From: Dickeya lacustris
Lineage (GTDB): Bacteria > Pseudomonadota > Gammaproteobacteria > Enterobacterales > Enterobacteriaceae
DNA length: 64,000 nucleotides
Direction: 5' to 3'
Assembly: GCF_029635795.1 (NCBI RefSeq)
Contig: NZ_CP114280.1
Location: 4,154,001-4,218,000 of the forward strand
Part shown: in pieces, positions 9,864-17,557 of the stretch
Numbering within the stretch: the first letter of the stretch is position 1
Layout: each line of letters opens with the position of its first letter
Notes under the pieces: generated by a model
The model's database searches: none
What the model saw: only the letters and a program-made list of their open reading frames with translations
What the model was told of the DNA's origin: nothing
Translations under genes and position numbers: made by a program

Positions 9864-11068
9864 TGTTTACCTCGCAAAATGCATACCACTGCCGTCTGGT
9901 TAGTCTCGAATTCCAGCGGGGGATTACCATTCCTGTCCATTTCCCGTCTGGCTGTCGCGATACCACGGCCGAAAGCTTGTATAAAACCAAATGTCTTTAA
10001 CACATCGGCAATATTGGGATTTCTATAGTCCGTTACACCGGGTTGACCAAAATTCTCTGACGTGACATTACCGTAGGGCCCGCCGGGACTGTTGATTTCG
10101 ATACGATCATTAAACCAATACACCCGAATAGGTGCATTGGTACTTTCATACGTTCTGTGTAGCACAGCATTATAAAGAATTTGCTGGAGCGCGGCCTGTG
10201 GGTAGGGCGATGAAATCAGATGAGTTGGGCCAGAGGTAATGTCCACAGCCGAGCGATTATGTGCTTTTAACTTTTCTTCTGTTCGACGCAGCATATCGAC
10301 GATGCTGCCGCTGATCTCTTCTTCATCGATAACCGGGTCAGCCAGTTCTGTGCCGTCTAGACGTAAAAACTGAATATAGGCACCAGGCAGAAAATCTTGC
10401 GGGCTCTTGCCAAGCGCCAGCAGGCCTAACACGGTTGGTGTTGTATCGTCAGGGGAGACTATCATCCGGCACGATGCCAGACGCTCTTCATAACTTCGGC
10501 CATTTTCCTCCAGCACATCGTCGGCAAACGCCTGCGGCAGGTATTCGCTTTCAAACATCATACGAGACAGGTCATTTAGCCGTGCGATTGGTAACGGATA
10601 GATATCAAACGGGAGATTTTTATAACGGCGTTTCTCACTGAGTATCCTTTCTTCCTGTACGTTGGCTATTGAGCGCCGGGGGCCGGTACGTATCCAGATA
10701 CGGCCTTCGTATTTTACGGGGGGCATATCGGATGGAATGACGGTAACAACCGCCATGTCAGCGTCGTTAAGACGGCGCTTCTCCACGGTTAAAACAGGCA
10801 GAGGAAGAATATTCCCGTCCGTTTTCATATCCGCCAGAGACAACAGTAGTTGATCCGTAATGTCGAGATGACTGGGACTGCCGTCGTCCCTGGCTCCAAT
10901 AAACAGGACGCCAGGGCGATTATAACCGGGGAGATCGTTGGCAAAGGCGCAGACAGCCTGGCGTGCTTTCTTTGGTACATCGCCTTTAAACGTTTCTTTG
11001 CGTTCGGCACGGTCAGACTCTGTATCATTTAACAGCGCTAACAGCTCTTCATCGGTTAATCTTTGCAT
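9860..11068 (-). CDS. AlbA_2 (Schlafen-type) / ATPase-like putative DNA-binding protein
   Basis: A 402-residue protein. The start at 11068 (MQRLTDEELLALLND) has a GGAG ribosome binding site 8 bp away; the longer frame has none. The N-terminal half looks like an AlbA_2/Schlafen domain: ESDRAERKETF, ICAFAND-like VCAFANDLPGYNRPGVLFIGARDDG, and YEGRIWIRTGPRRSIANVQEE. The C-terminal third resembles the GHKL-type HATPase_c_4 region found with it: QILYNAVLHRTYE, NDRIEINSPGGPYG, YRNPNIADVLKTFGFIQAFGRGI. Proteins of this layout are usually annotated as transcriptional regulators or putative RNA/DNA-binding factors. It is the first gene of a two-gene operon with the ParA-like ATPase. Function unknown. 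Confidence 0.8.
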   Translation of the reverse strand: MQRLTDEELLALLNDTESDRAERKETFKGDVPKKARQAVCAFANDLPGYNRPGVLFIGARDDGSPSHLDITDQLLLSLADMKTDGNILPLPVLTVEKRRLNDADMAVVTVIPSDMPPVKYEGRIWIRTGPRRSIANVQEERILSEKRRYKNLPFDIYPLPIARLNDLSRMMFESEYLPQAFADDVLEENGRSYEERLASCRMIVSPDDTTPTVLGLLALGKSPQDFLPGAYIQFLRLDGTELADPVIDEEEISGSIVDMLRRTEEKLKAHNRSAVDITSGPTHLISSPYPQAALQQILYNAVLHRTYESTNAPIRVYWFNDRIEINSPGGPYGNVTSENFGQPGVTDYRNPNIADVLKTFGFIQAFGRGIATARREMDRNGNPPLEFETNQTAVVCILRGKQ

Positions 11069-11230
11069 GTTTATACTCCTACAGTGCAAATCGCATTGCC
11101 TGACTGTCATTTTCTGATGGCGGATTCAGACGCGATGGGCCGCTATTTACTAACTGGATTTCGTTGTGCTGAGCATAGCATTTGTGGGCTGTCTGCAAAA
11201 ACTAACTCTCTGGTTCCTCACTTTCCTAAA

Positions 11231-11262
11231 GGCGCGACTGGGGCTAAAACGCACCACCTTGC
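11231..11262 (+). repeat. Right direct repeat, first part (fhlA 3' end copy)
   Basis: These 32 bp equal 8703-8734 of fhlA. The copy is interrupted here by an insertion sequence and resumes at 12488. Confidence 0.85.
11259..11262. repeat. Target-site duplication, left (TTGC)
   Basis: TTGC directly precedes the left IS end and is repeated at 12484-12487 directly after the right end. Removing the IS and one copy restores the fhlA sequence exactly. Confidence 0.9.
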
Positions 11263-11333
11263 TGACCTGCTCCCCATTGATTAATACACCGCGATGTTAG
11301 TAATGTCTTCATAAGCCACATGAGGACATCCCC

Positions 11334-11597
11334 ATGAAGAAGCGTTTTTCCGATGAACAGATCATCAGTATCCTCCGCGAGGCTGAAGTCGGCGTTTCAG
11401 CCCGGGAGCTCTGCCGTAAGCACGCCATTTCCGACGCCACGTTTTATACCTGGCGTAAGAAGTATGGCGGCGTGGAGGTGCCTGAGGTTAAGCGCCTGAA
11501 GTCACTTGAGGAAGAGAACGCCAGACTCAAGAAGCTGCTCGCCGAGGCCATGCTGGATAAGGAGGCGCTTCAGGTGGCTCTTGGGCGAAAGTACTGA
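11334..11597 (+). CDS. IS3-family transposase OrfA
   Basis: An 87-residue protein with the IS3-family helix-turn-helix ([17 protein letters not shown] ... [22 protein letters not shown]) followed by a leucine-rich coiled coil ([23 protein letters not shown]). It binds the IS ends. The end of the frame contains GCGAAAG just before the stop, near where a -1 frameshift would join it to OrfB. Confidence 0.93.
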   Translation: MKKRFSDEQIISILREAEVGVSARELCRKHAISDATFYTWRKKYGGVEVPEVKRLKSLEEENARLKKLLAEAMLDKEALQVALGRKY

Positions 11598-11620
11598 CGA
11601 CAGACCAGAAGCGCGAAGTC

Positions 11621-12454
11621 GTGGTGTTGATGTGTGATGCGACCGGTCTGTCGCAACGTCGTGCCTGCAGACTCACAGGTTTGTCCCTGTCGACCTGCCG
11701 CTATGACGCTCAGCGTCCGGCGGCTGATGCCAATTTATCAGGGCGCATTACTGAACTGGCACTGGAGCGCAGGCGTTTTGGCTACCGCCGCATATGGCAG
11801 TTACTGCGCCGTGAAGGGCTTCTGGTTAATCACAAGCGCGTGTACCGCCTTTATCATCTGAACGGGCTGGTCGTTAAACGCAGACGTCGTCGTAAAGGGC
11901 TTGCAACAGAACGTCTGCCGCTGCTCCGCCCGGCGGCGCCCAACATGACCTGGTCGATGGATTTCGTCATGGATGCGCTGGCTACCGGTCGCAGGATCAA
12001 GTGCCTTACCTGCGTCGATGACTTCACAAAGGAATGCCTGACGGTCACTGTTGCCTTCGGGATTTCAGGCGTGCAGGTCACGCGTATTCTGGACAGCATT
12101 GCGCTGTTTCGCGGCTATCCGGCTACGATAAGAACCGATCAGGGCCCGGAGTTTACCTGCCGCGCGCTCGAACAGTGGGCCTTTGAGCATGGAGTGGAGT
12201 TGCGACTTATCCAGCCCGGCAAGCCGACACAGAACGGATTTATTGAGAGTTTTAACGGACGCTTTCGCGATGAATGCCTGAATGAACACGGGTTCAGCGA
12301 CGTCAGTCATGCCAGGAAAACCATCAGCGAATGGCGTCAGGATTATAACGAATGTCGCCCGCACTCCACGCTGAATTATCAGACGCCGTCTGAATTTGCA
12401 GCGAGCTGGAGAAAGGGTAATTCTGAGAGTGAAGGAGCCGACATTACTAACTGA
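11621..12454 (+). CDS. IS3-family transposase OrfB (integrase domain)
   Basis: A 277-residue DDE recombinase. The helical entry region ([19 protein letters not shown]), the HTH_21-like part ([16 protein letters not shown]) and the RNase-H-like catalytic domain are in order. The catalytic acids are visible in [18 protein letters not shown] and [14 protein letters not shown]. The open frame extends upstream of 11621 into OrfA (...[14 protein letters not shown]), in the -1 frame, so the active enzyme is probably an OrfAB frameshift fusion. No damage is seen. Confidence 0.92.
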   Translation: MVLMCDATGLSQRRACRLTGLSLSTCRYDAQRPAADANLSGRITELALERRRFGYRRIWQLLRREGLLVNHKRVYRLYHLNGLVVKRRRRRKGLATERLPLLRPAAPNMTWSMDFVMDALATGRRIKCLTCVDDFTKECLTVTVAFGISGVQVTRILDSIALFRGYPATIRTDQGPEFTCRALEQWAFEHGVELRLIQPGKPTQNGFIESFNGRFRDECLNEHGFSDVSHARKTISEWRQDYNECRPHSTLNYQTPSEFAASWRKGNSESEGADITN

Positions 12455-12483
12455 GTTTTGTATTTAATCCCGGGGGCAGGTCA

Positions 12484-12487
12484 TTGC
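12484..12487. repeat. Target-site duplication, right (TTGC)
   Basis: Second copy of the 4-bp direct repeat made on insertion of the IS3-family element. Confidence 0.9.
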
Positions 12488-12545
12488 TGTCACGGATGCA
12501 GCGTATGGGCATCTCCACCCGGGAAATCGAAGGGATTGCCTGATG
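12488..12545 (+). repeat. Right direct repeat, second part (fhlA 3' end copy)
   Basis: These 58 bp equal 8735-8792, including the fhlA stop codon. After 12545 the sequence departs from that following the intact fhlA; this is probably the original downstream flank of fhlA. Confidence 0.85.
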
Positions 12546-12706
12546 CGCCAGGTGCGGCGTCGGTGTGTTGAAACCGGCGCGCGCAGTCCTTTACCTGCAT
12601 GACGCTGTTCTGTTTTGGCCTGTCGGTCTGGTGCGATATTGTGTCAGGATGAGGGCCAGAATAAAGGTGTCAGGATGGTGGCGGATAACTGTGGAGGAGA
12701 GAGACG

Positions 12707-12895
12707 ATGTTGGCGATGAAACCCTATTGTGAATGCTGCGAAAAACCGTTGCCGTTGATGGCTGAGGACGCACGGATTTGCTCGTTTGAATGCACGTTTT
12801 GCGCGTCATGCGCCACGCAGCGGTTAGCCGGGAAATGCCCGAACTGCGGCGGCGAGCTGGTAAAACGGCCTACCCGACGCGCGGATAAGCCGTGA
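12707..12895 (+). CDS. Small zinc-ribbon protein, DUF1272-like
   Basis: A 62-residue protein with eight cysteines: YCECCEKPLP, ICSFECTFCASCA and CPNCGGEL, a layout of paired CxxC/CxC motifs that should bind zinc. It resembles the DUF1272 family of short enterobacterial proteins of unknown function. A strong GGAGGA ribosome binding site precedes the ATG at 12707. It is convergent with fdhF and, before the insert arrived, was probably the first gene after fhlA. Confidence 0.8.
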   Translation: MLAMKPYCECCEKPLPLMAEDARICSFECTFCASCATQRLAGKCPNCGGELVKRPTRRADKP

Positions 12896-12944
12896 ATGAC
12901 CGGTCAGCCGCAGGCGGCTGACCCAGCATGTCGTTTGGGCGGCA

Positions 12945-12980
12945 CCCGCGACACCGTGCAGATATGTGGTGTGTCGCGGG
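12945..12980. terminator. Stem-loop between convergent genes
   Basis: CCCGCGACAC (12945-12954) pairs with GTGTCGCGGG (12971-12980) between the DUF1272-like gene and fdhF. There is no clear T-tract, so it is a possible terminator only. Confidence 0.45.
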
Positions 12981-12995
12981 CGCAGCCGGTCGGTA

Positions 12996-15146
12996 TTAAC
13001 CGGCGACTTCAGCTTCTTTACGCAGCCGGGCTTTCAGTGCGCTGTACTCCTGTTGCACGTAGTTCTCCGCCCAGTGCTGGTCGGCAATCGGCTCGAGTTT
13101 CACCGCACAGTGCTTGTATTCCGGCGTTTTGGCGATCGGGTCAACTTCATCGAGCGTCAGCTCGTTACAGGCACCAATCCACCACTGGTAGGTCATGTAC
13201 ACCGCGCCTTTGTTGATGCGCTCGCTGACCATCGCCCGGCTGATGACTTTGCCGCGACGCGACGCCACCCAGGTCAATTGCTGATCGCGAATACCGAGTG
13301 CGGCGGCATCTTCCGGGTTCATCTGCACGTAGCCGGGTTCATCGGCCAGGGTTTGCAGCGCCGTACAGTTACCGGTCATGGAGCGGCAGGAGTAGTGGCC
13401 GACTTCACGCACGGTAGAGAGCACCAGCGGGTAGTCGGCGTCGGTCAGCTCCATCGGCGGGTGCCATTCTGTTGCAAACAGCAGCCCTTTACCGTTCGGG
13501 CGGTCAAACTTGTTACCCTCGTACAACCACGGTGTGCCGGGGCTGTCTTCGGTAGTACATGGCCACGGTATATAGCCAAGACCGGCCATTTTATCGTAGG
13601 TCGCGCCGTAGTAGAGCGGGCACAGATGACGCAACTCATCCCAGATCTCCTGGGTGTTGTTGTAGTGCATCGGGTAGCCCATTGCCGTCGCCATCAGGCT
13701 GATGATTTCCCAGTCCGGTTTCACGTTGCCCTGTGCTTCAACCGCTTTATAGAAGCGCTGGAAGCCACGGTCGGCCGCAGAATACACCCCTTCATGTTCA
13801 CCCCATGAGGTGGCCGGGAAGATAACGTCGGCCACGGCCGCCGTTTTGGTCATGAAGATATCCTGGACTATCAGCAAATCCAGCTGGTTGAAGGTTTCGC
13901 GCACCACCGACAAATCCGGTTCGGTTTGCAGCGGGTCTTCCCCCATCAGGTAGTTAGCCCTGATTTTGCCTTCTTTAATTTTGTGCGGCACATCGGTCAG
14001 CGAATAGCCGATACGATCGGACAGCGACGGCACGCCCCAGGCTTTGGCAAATTTCTCGCGCACGTCGGCATCGGTGACTTTCTGGTAGCCGGGGAACTGG
14101 TTGGGCAGCGCGCCCATGTCGCAGGCACCCTGCACGTTGTTTTGACCGCGCACCGGGCCCACACCCACATTCGGGCGGCCCAGATTGCCGGTCAGCAGCG
14201 CCAGGCCAGACAACCCTTTCACCACATCCACACCCTGCGTCCACTGGGTAACGCCCATGCCCCACAGAATGGTGGCGGACGGCGCGGCGGCATACATGCG
14301 GATAGCCTTGCGGATAAGCTGCGGGTCAAGGCCGGTGATGTCAGCGACATATTCCGGGGTATATTTCGCCACTATCTCGCGGTATTCCTCAAACCCTTCG
14401 GTGTGCTGCGCCACGAAATTGGTGTTGTACAGCCCTTCGTTAATCAGCACGTTGGCAAATGCGTTGACCAGCGCCATGTTGGAGCCGTTTTTCAGCGGCA
14501 GCCACAGGTCGGCGATGCGGGCGGTTTCGATGTGGCGTGGGTCGCAGACGATGATTTTCGCTCCGCGCTCTTTGGCCTTGATGATGCGGCGCGCCACAAT
14601 CGGGTGGGAATCGGCGGCGTTGTAGCCGAACACCAAAATGCACTCGGTGTTTTCGATTTCACAAATCGAGTTACTCATGGCACCGTTACCCAGCGTCACC
14701 TGCAAGCCGGAAACGGACGGGCCGTGGCACACGCGGGCACAACAGTCGATGTTGTTGGTGCCGGTGACGGCGCGGGCAAATTTTTGCATCACGTAGTTGG
14801 TTTCGTTACCTGGCCCACGTGATGAGCCGGTATGCATGATGGCATCCGGGCCGTATTTCTCTTTGATGGCCAGCAGGCGAGAGCTGGCAAATTCGATAGC
14901 CTCTTCCCAGGACACCACTTCAAACGGCGCGCCTTTTTGACGGCGGATCATCGGCTGTTTCAGGCGTGGGGTCAGCAACTTGGTATCGTTGAGGAAATCC
15001 CAGCCGTAGTAGCCTTTTAAGCACAGCTCGCCTTCGTTGGTGAGGCCGTTGGCGCCTTCTGCGCCGACCACTTTGCCATTTTCCACCAACAGGTTGATTT
15101 TACAGCCCGACCCACAATAAGGGCAGACGGTGATTACTTTCTGCAT
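12996..15146 (-). CDS. fdhF: Formate dehydrogenase H, cysteine-containing
   Basis: A 716-residue molybdenum (bis-MGD) formate dehydrogenase, nearly the same length as E. coli FdhF (715). The start MQKVITVCPYCGSGC at 15146 has AGGAG 11 bp upstream. The N-terminal [4Fe-4S] cysteines are CPYCGSGCKI and ELCLKGY. The active-site segment reads DCCARVCHGPSVSG; residue 140 is cysteine, encoded TGC at 14729-14727, exactly where E. coli has selenocysteine (UGA). The following histidine is kept. The enzyme oxidises formate to CO2 and passes electrons to the hydrogenase subunits in the cytoplasm. It is the second gene of a hydN-fdhF pair with a 36-bp gap, under a sigma54 promoter. It needs no selenium insertion machinery. 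Confidence 0.95.
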   Translation of the reverse strand: MQKVITVCPYCGSGCKINLLVENGKVVGAEGANGLTNEGELCLKGYYGWDFLNDTKLLTPRLKQPMIRRQKGAPFEVVSWEEAIEFASSRLLAIKEKYGPDAIMHTGSSRGPGNETNYVMQKFARAVTGTNNIDCCARVCHGPSVSGLQVTLGNGAMSNSICEIENTECILVFGYNAADSHPIVARRIIKAKERGAKIIVCDPRHIETARIADLWLPLKNGSNMALVNAFANVLINEGLYNTNFVAQHTEGFEEYREIVAKYTPEYVADITGLDPQLIRKAIRMYAAAPSATILWGMGVTQWTQGVDVVKGLSGLALLTGNLGRPNVGVGPVRGQNNVQGACDMGALPNQFPGYQKVTDADVREKFAKAWGVPSLSDRIGYSLTDVPHKIKEGKIRANYLMGEDPLQTEPDLSVVRETFNQLDLLIVQDIFMTKTAAVADVIFPATSWGEHEGVYSAADRGFQRFYKAVEAQGNVKPDWEIISLMATAMGYPMHYNNTQEIWDELRHLCPLYYGATYDKMAGLGYIPWPCTTEDSPGTPWLYEGNKFDRPNGKGLLFATEWHPPMELTDADYPLVLSTVREVGHYSCRSMTGNCTALQTLADEPGYVQMNPEDAAALGIRDQQLTWVASRRGKVISRAMVSERINKGAVYMTYQWWIGACNELTLDEVDPIAKTPEYKHCAVKLEPIADQHWAENYVQQEYSALKARLRKEAEVAG

Positions 15147-15182
15147 GACATTGCTCTCCTTCATCGTACCGCTCGGGCACGG

Positions 15183-15725
15183 TCAGAATTTTATTTCCAC
15201 GGCTTCATCGAGTGCGGCACGCCGCTGTTTACGTTGGATCATGTCCTGAATGTCGTCCCGGCTTATCATGCGCAGGGCCTTGGTCGGGCAGACTTCGATA
15301 CAGGCCGGGCCATTGGCGCGCCCTTCACACAGGTCACACTTGTGCGCTTCAGCCTTGATGCAGTTACCCAGCGTTTGATAATGGCTGATGCGGGCCACCG
15401 GTTTACTGATCACCGTCATGGCACCGTAAGGGCAGGCCACCACGCAGGTTTTACAGCCGATGCATTTTTCCTGTTGCACCTGAATATGGTCGCCAGCATG
15501 CACGATAGCGCCATTCGGACAGACGTTCGCGCAGGGGGCGTCTTCACAGTGACGACATTGAATCGTGGTACTGACATTCAGCCCCTTCACCACTTTCAGG
15601 CGTGGCGCGAAATGTTCCGCCGACAGCGATGACGGATGGCCGTCATTGTGTGCCAATACACAGGCAACTTCGCAGGTGCGGCAGCCAATACATTTCCTGG
15701 GGTCTGCTAAAACGAACCGGTTCAT
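15183..15725 (-). CDS. hydN: Electron transfer protein HydN (4Fe-4S ferredoxin type)
   Basis: A 180-residue protein with four cysteine clusters for [4Fe-4S] centres: CIGCRTCEVAC, CRHCEDAPCANVCP, CIGCKTCVVACP and CDLCEGRANGPACIEVCP. This is the HydN/HycB-type pattern; it relays electrons from formate dehydrogenase H to hydrogenase. It is the first gene before fdhF, as in the E. coli hydN transcription unit. A GGAG-type site precedes the ATG. A sigma54 promoter, an IHF site and a possible activator site lie upstream. HyfA (32563-33189) is a paralogue with the same clusters. Confidence 0.93.
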   Translation of the reverse strand: MNRFVLADPRKCIGCRTCEVACVLAHNDGHPSSLSAEHFAPRLKVVKGLNVSTTIQCRHCEDAPCANVCPNGAIVHAGDHIQVQQEKCIGCKTCVVACPYGAMTVISKPVARISHYQTLGNCIKAEAHKCDLCEGRANGPACIEVCPTKALRMISRDDIQDMIQRKQRRAALDEAVEIKF

Positions 15726-15803
15726 GACAAGATCTCCTTGCGCGGCTCAGAGGGTCTAAGGGTTATGTCGAGGGCAGCGCCGCCGACACATCGCCATAGA
15801 CAA

Positions 15804-15819
15804 AGCAGGGTTTATGCCA
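15804..15819 (-). promoter_or_regulatory. Sigma54 promoter of hydN-fdhF
   Basis: The reverse strand reads TGGCATAAACCCTGCT, matching the -24/-12 consensus TGGCACG-N4-TTGCW with GG and GC at the correct 10-bp separation. It lies about 80 bp before the hydN start. Confidence 0.8.
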
Positions 15820-15837
15820 GAATGAAGGCTTATGGTT

Positions 15838-15850
15838 TAATGATTTGATT
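15838..15850 (-). promoter_or_regulatory. IHF site upstream of hydN
   Basis: The reverse strand reads AATCAAATCATTA, a full match to WATCAANNNNTTR. It lies just upstream of the sigma54 element, where DNA bending would bring a bound activator to the polymerase. Confidence 0.65.
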
Positions 15851-15885
15851 TTTAATGAATTAAAGAATTTAAGAAGAAAAAATGC

Positions 15886-15901
15886 CCTGACGTTTCTCAG
15901 G
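15886..15901. promoter_or_regulatory. Possible FhlA activator site upstream of hydN
   Basis: The inverted repeat CCTGA-N6-TCAGG lies about 70 bp beyond the -24 element, on the far side of the IHF site. The position fits an enhancer; the sequence itself has not been matched to a proven FhlA site. Confidence 0.3.
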
Positions 15902-16153
15902 ATGTCGAGTGTCGTAATGCGGCTATCGGCAGATTTGACGATGGCGGATGACACGCAGATAAAACCAGCGGCAGCCAGACGGCTGACAAACGTATTAAGT
16001 CCAGGACGACGCCTCTTTTCGGCGTCAAAAACTGTGCTGAGGTGGGCGACTTCGCCGGGTGAACCGCATGGATGCGGCGAAAGCCCGTGCCGTGTTGGGA
16101 ACACGTCACGGGCGGCCCGAACCGCGAAGGCGAACGCCGAAGGGACCGCGAAG

Positions 16154-16236
16154 CGGCACAGTTTAGCCACCAGCCAGAGGTCAAGGAGAGGTGGCGCTTG
16201 CACCTCTCCTTGTCGTGCGAGCGATGAAGCTGCAAA
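16154..16236. repeat. Dispersed intergenic repeat, copy 1
   Basis: The segment begins CGGCACAGTTTAGCC, contains the hairpin GGAGAGGTG...CACCTCTCC (16185-16209), and ends GATGAAGCTGCAAAG. A diverged copy with the same order of blocks is at 57870-57973. Confidence 0.75.
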
Positions 16237-16363
16237 GAAATAACACCGTTTATCCCGCACGACATGCTTCACTGACCGGACAAACTTCACCCGTCACAAC
16301 ACAATATCGCTGTTTGTCAACAGCCTCAGCCCGCTGTGACACGGGTTGTCAGTGCAAGAGCAG

Positions 16364-17557
16364 TTAACGGTGAATACGTACAGCGCGCTGTTGGGTCTGC
16401 CAGTAGTCATGCTGGCGGTAGCGCAGCTCGCGGGTATAGAACAATTGCCGGGTTTGCTGATTGACGGCGAACACCCGCATGACCTGCTGGCGGTAATCGT
16501 CCAGCGCCTGCGCGCGCTGCGCGGGCTGGTGCAGGCAGGCGAGGGCGGCCTCGGCACCGCGAATGCCGCTGTAGAGCGCAAAAAAGATGCCCTGAGAAGA
16601 GAGCGGGTCGAACGAAAGCGCGGCATCGCCGACGGCCAGCCAGTTCTCCCCGGCGGCATGTGGCGTCAGCGTGACGCTGGCATCGCAGGCGTTGAGTTTT
16701 TGCGGGCGCGGGATTGCCTTGAGCGAGGCGGGCAACACGCCGCTGGCGTGGCAGGCAGCGCGAAACGCCTCAGGGTGGCGAGTGAGCGCCATCACCGCAC
16801 GGGGTAAGCCGTGAAAGGCTACCACCCGTAACCCTTGCGGCAAGCGTGCGCTGTACCACCAGCCGTCCGCCACCGATTTAATCCGGGTGCTGTCATCCCG
16901 GTCATCATGCAGGCCGTTGAGCCAGCCGACGGCGGCCAACTGTTGGCTGAGTTTGACCGGCCTGGCACCCAGACGGCGGCCAGCCCAGCAGTGACGCCCG
17001 GTGGCGTCAATCAAAAAGTCGGCTTCGATAACCGGCAGCGCATCGTCTCCGGCGCTGCCCGCAGGCGGGTCGCAGAAGGTCAGCCGGTGGCCTGACCCCA
17101 GCGGGGTCAGGCTGTGGCCGTGGCCGAACAGCGTTGCTACGCCTTGCGTGCGGGCATGGGCCAGCAGCATGGCATCAAAGCGGTGGCGCAGCAGGTGCCA
17201 GCCGCCGCCCTCCGGGTTATAGAGCGCGTCTTTGTACGTCCAGTTATCTTCCCCCCAGGCCGATACCGTGGCACTGCACCCGAGAAATGCGTCCGGGGTG
17301 AGCAGTGACTCCAGCGAGGCGATACCCAGGCGGCGCAACAGCCGCAGCGCCGCCCCCGGTAGCGATTCACCCGCCTTAAGCTGATGGCCGGTCTCTTGCC
17401 CGACCAGCACGGTGTCAACACCGGCCTGCGCCAGTACGCAGGCCGCTGCAATACCTGCCGGGCCGTTGCCCAGTACCACGACGCGCGGGCGCAGCACGCG
17501 GGGTGACGAGCGTGCGGGATTAACTGCTGCGCAGTTTGATGGTGGCAAAGGCATTAC
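16364..17557 (-). CDS. FAD-dependent oxidoreductase, LodB-like (CTQ maturation)
   Basis: A 397-residue flavoprotein. The dinucleotide-binding motif VVVLGNGPAGIAAACVLAQAG is near the N-terminus; later segments include DFLIDATGRHCWAGRR and WLAVGDAALSFDPLSSQGIFFALYSG, typical of the p-hydroxybenzoate hydroxylase/halogenase-like fold. The start at 17557 has GAGGAG 7 bp upstream and overlaps the end of the catalase-LodA gene by 38 bp, indicating translational coupling. In the Marinomonas LodA/LodB pair the flavoprotein is needed to form the cysteine tryptophylquinone cofactor of the oxidase; by position and fold this should be its counterpart. The assignment to LodB rather than a generic monooxygenase rests mainly on the gene pair. 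Confidence 0.8.
   Translation of the reverse strand, partial: VMPLPPSNCAAVNPARSSPRVLRPRVVVLGNGPAGIAAACVLAQAGVDTVLVGQETGHQLKAGESLPGAALRLLRRLGIASLESLLTPDAFLGCSATVSAWGEDNWTYKDALYNPEGGGWHLLRHRFDAMLLAHARTQGVATLFGHGHSLTPLGSGHRLTFCDPPAGSAGDDALPVIEADFLIDATGRHCWAGRRLGARPVKLSQQLAAVGWLNGLHDDRDDSTRIKSVADGWWYSARLPQGLRVVAFHGLPRAVMALTRHPEAFRAACHASGVLPASLKAIPRPQKLNACDASVTLTPHAAGENWLAVGDAALSFDPLSSQGIFFALYSGIRGAEAALACLHQPAQRAQALDDYRQQVMRVFAVNQQTRQLFYTRELRYRQHDYWQTQQRAVRIHR

Larger units (their letters stand above)
8793..11230. mobile_element. Foreign 2.4-kb insert between duplicated fhlA ends
   Basis: The segment between the two copies of the fhlA 3' end holds only the AlbA-like and ParA-like genes, on the strand opposite fhlA, with less GC-rich coding than the neighbours. 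Outside the right copy the sequence continues to the DUF1272-like gene. No integrase or transposase lies inside, so it may be a small element moved in trans or a remnant that has lost its recombinase. Confidence 0.7.
11263..12483 (+). mobile_element. IS3-family insertion sequence, IS407-like, 1,221 bp
   Basis: The element starts TGACCTGCTCCCC and ends with the imperfect inverse, ...GGGGGCAGGTCA. It is flanked by a 4-bp duplication TTGC, the size typical of the IS407 group. It carries the two-frame transposase genes expected of the IS3 family. Both ends and both frames look intact, so it may still be active. It sits inside the second copy of the fhlA 3' end. I cannot name the exact IS. Confidence 0.9.
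15726..16363. other. Regulatory and repeat-bearing intergenic region
   Basis: No convincing gene. The half nearest hydN holds its sigma54 promoter, IHF site and possible activator site. The half nearest the LodB-type gene holds a GC-rich structured stretch, including a dispersed repeat also found at 57870-57973. Frames of up to 175 codons here overlap each other on both strands and resemble no family. Confidence 0.6.

Noticed and set aside
8793-11230. Insert read as a plasmid partition locus
   Set aside because: There is no ParB, replication gene or centromere-like repeat; only a single ParA-like ATPase with an AlbA-type partner.
12966-14822. Two long rightward frames (280 and 298 codons) across fdhF
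   Set aside because: They are antisense shadows of fdhF, a result of high GC and codon bias.
15763-16290. Overlapping frames of 122-175 codons between hydN and the LodB-like gene
   Set aside because: No family resemblance, no ribosome binding site, frames on both strands over a dispersed repeat and promoter sites.
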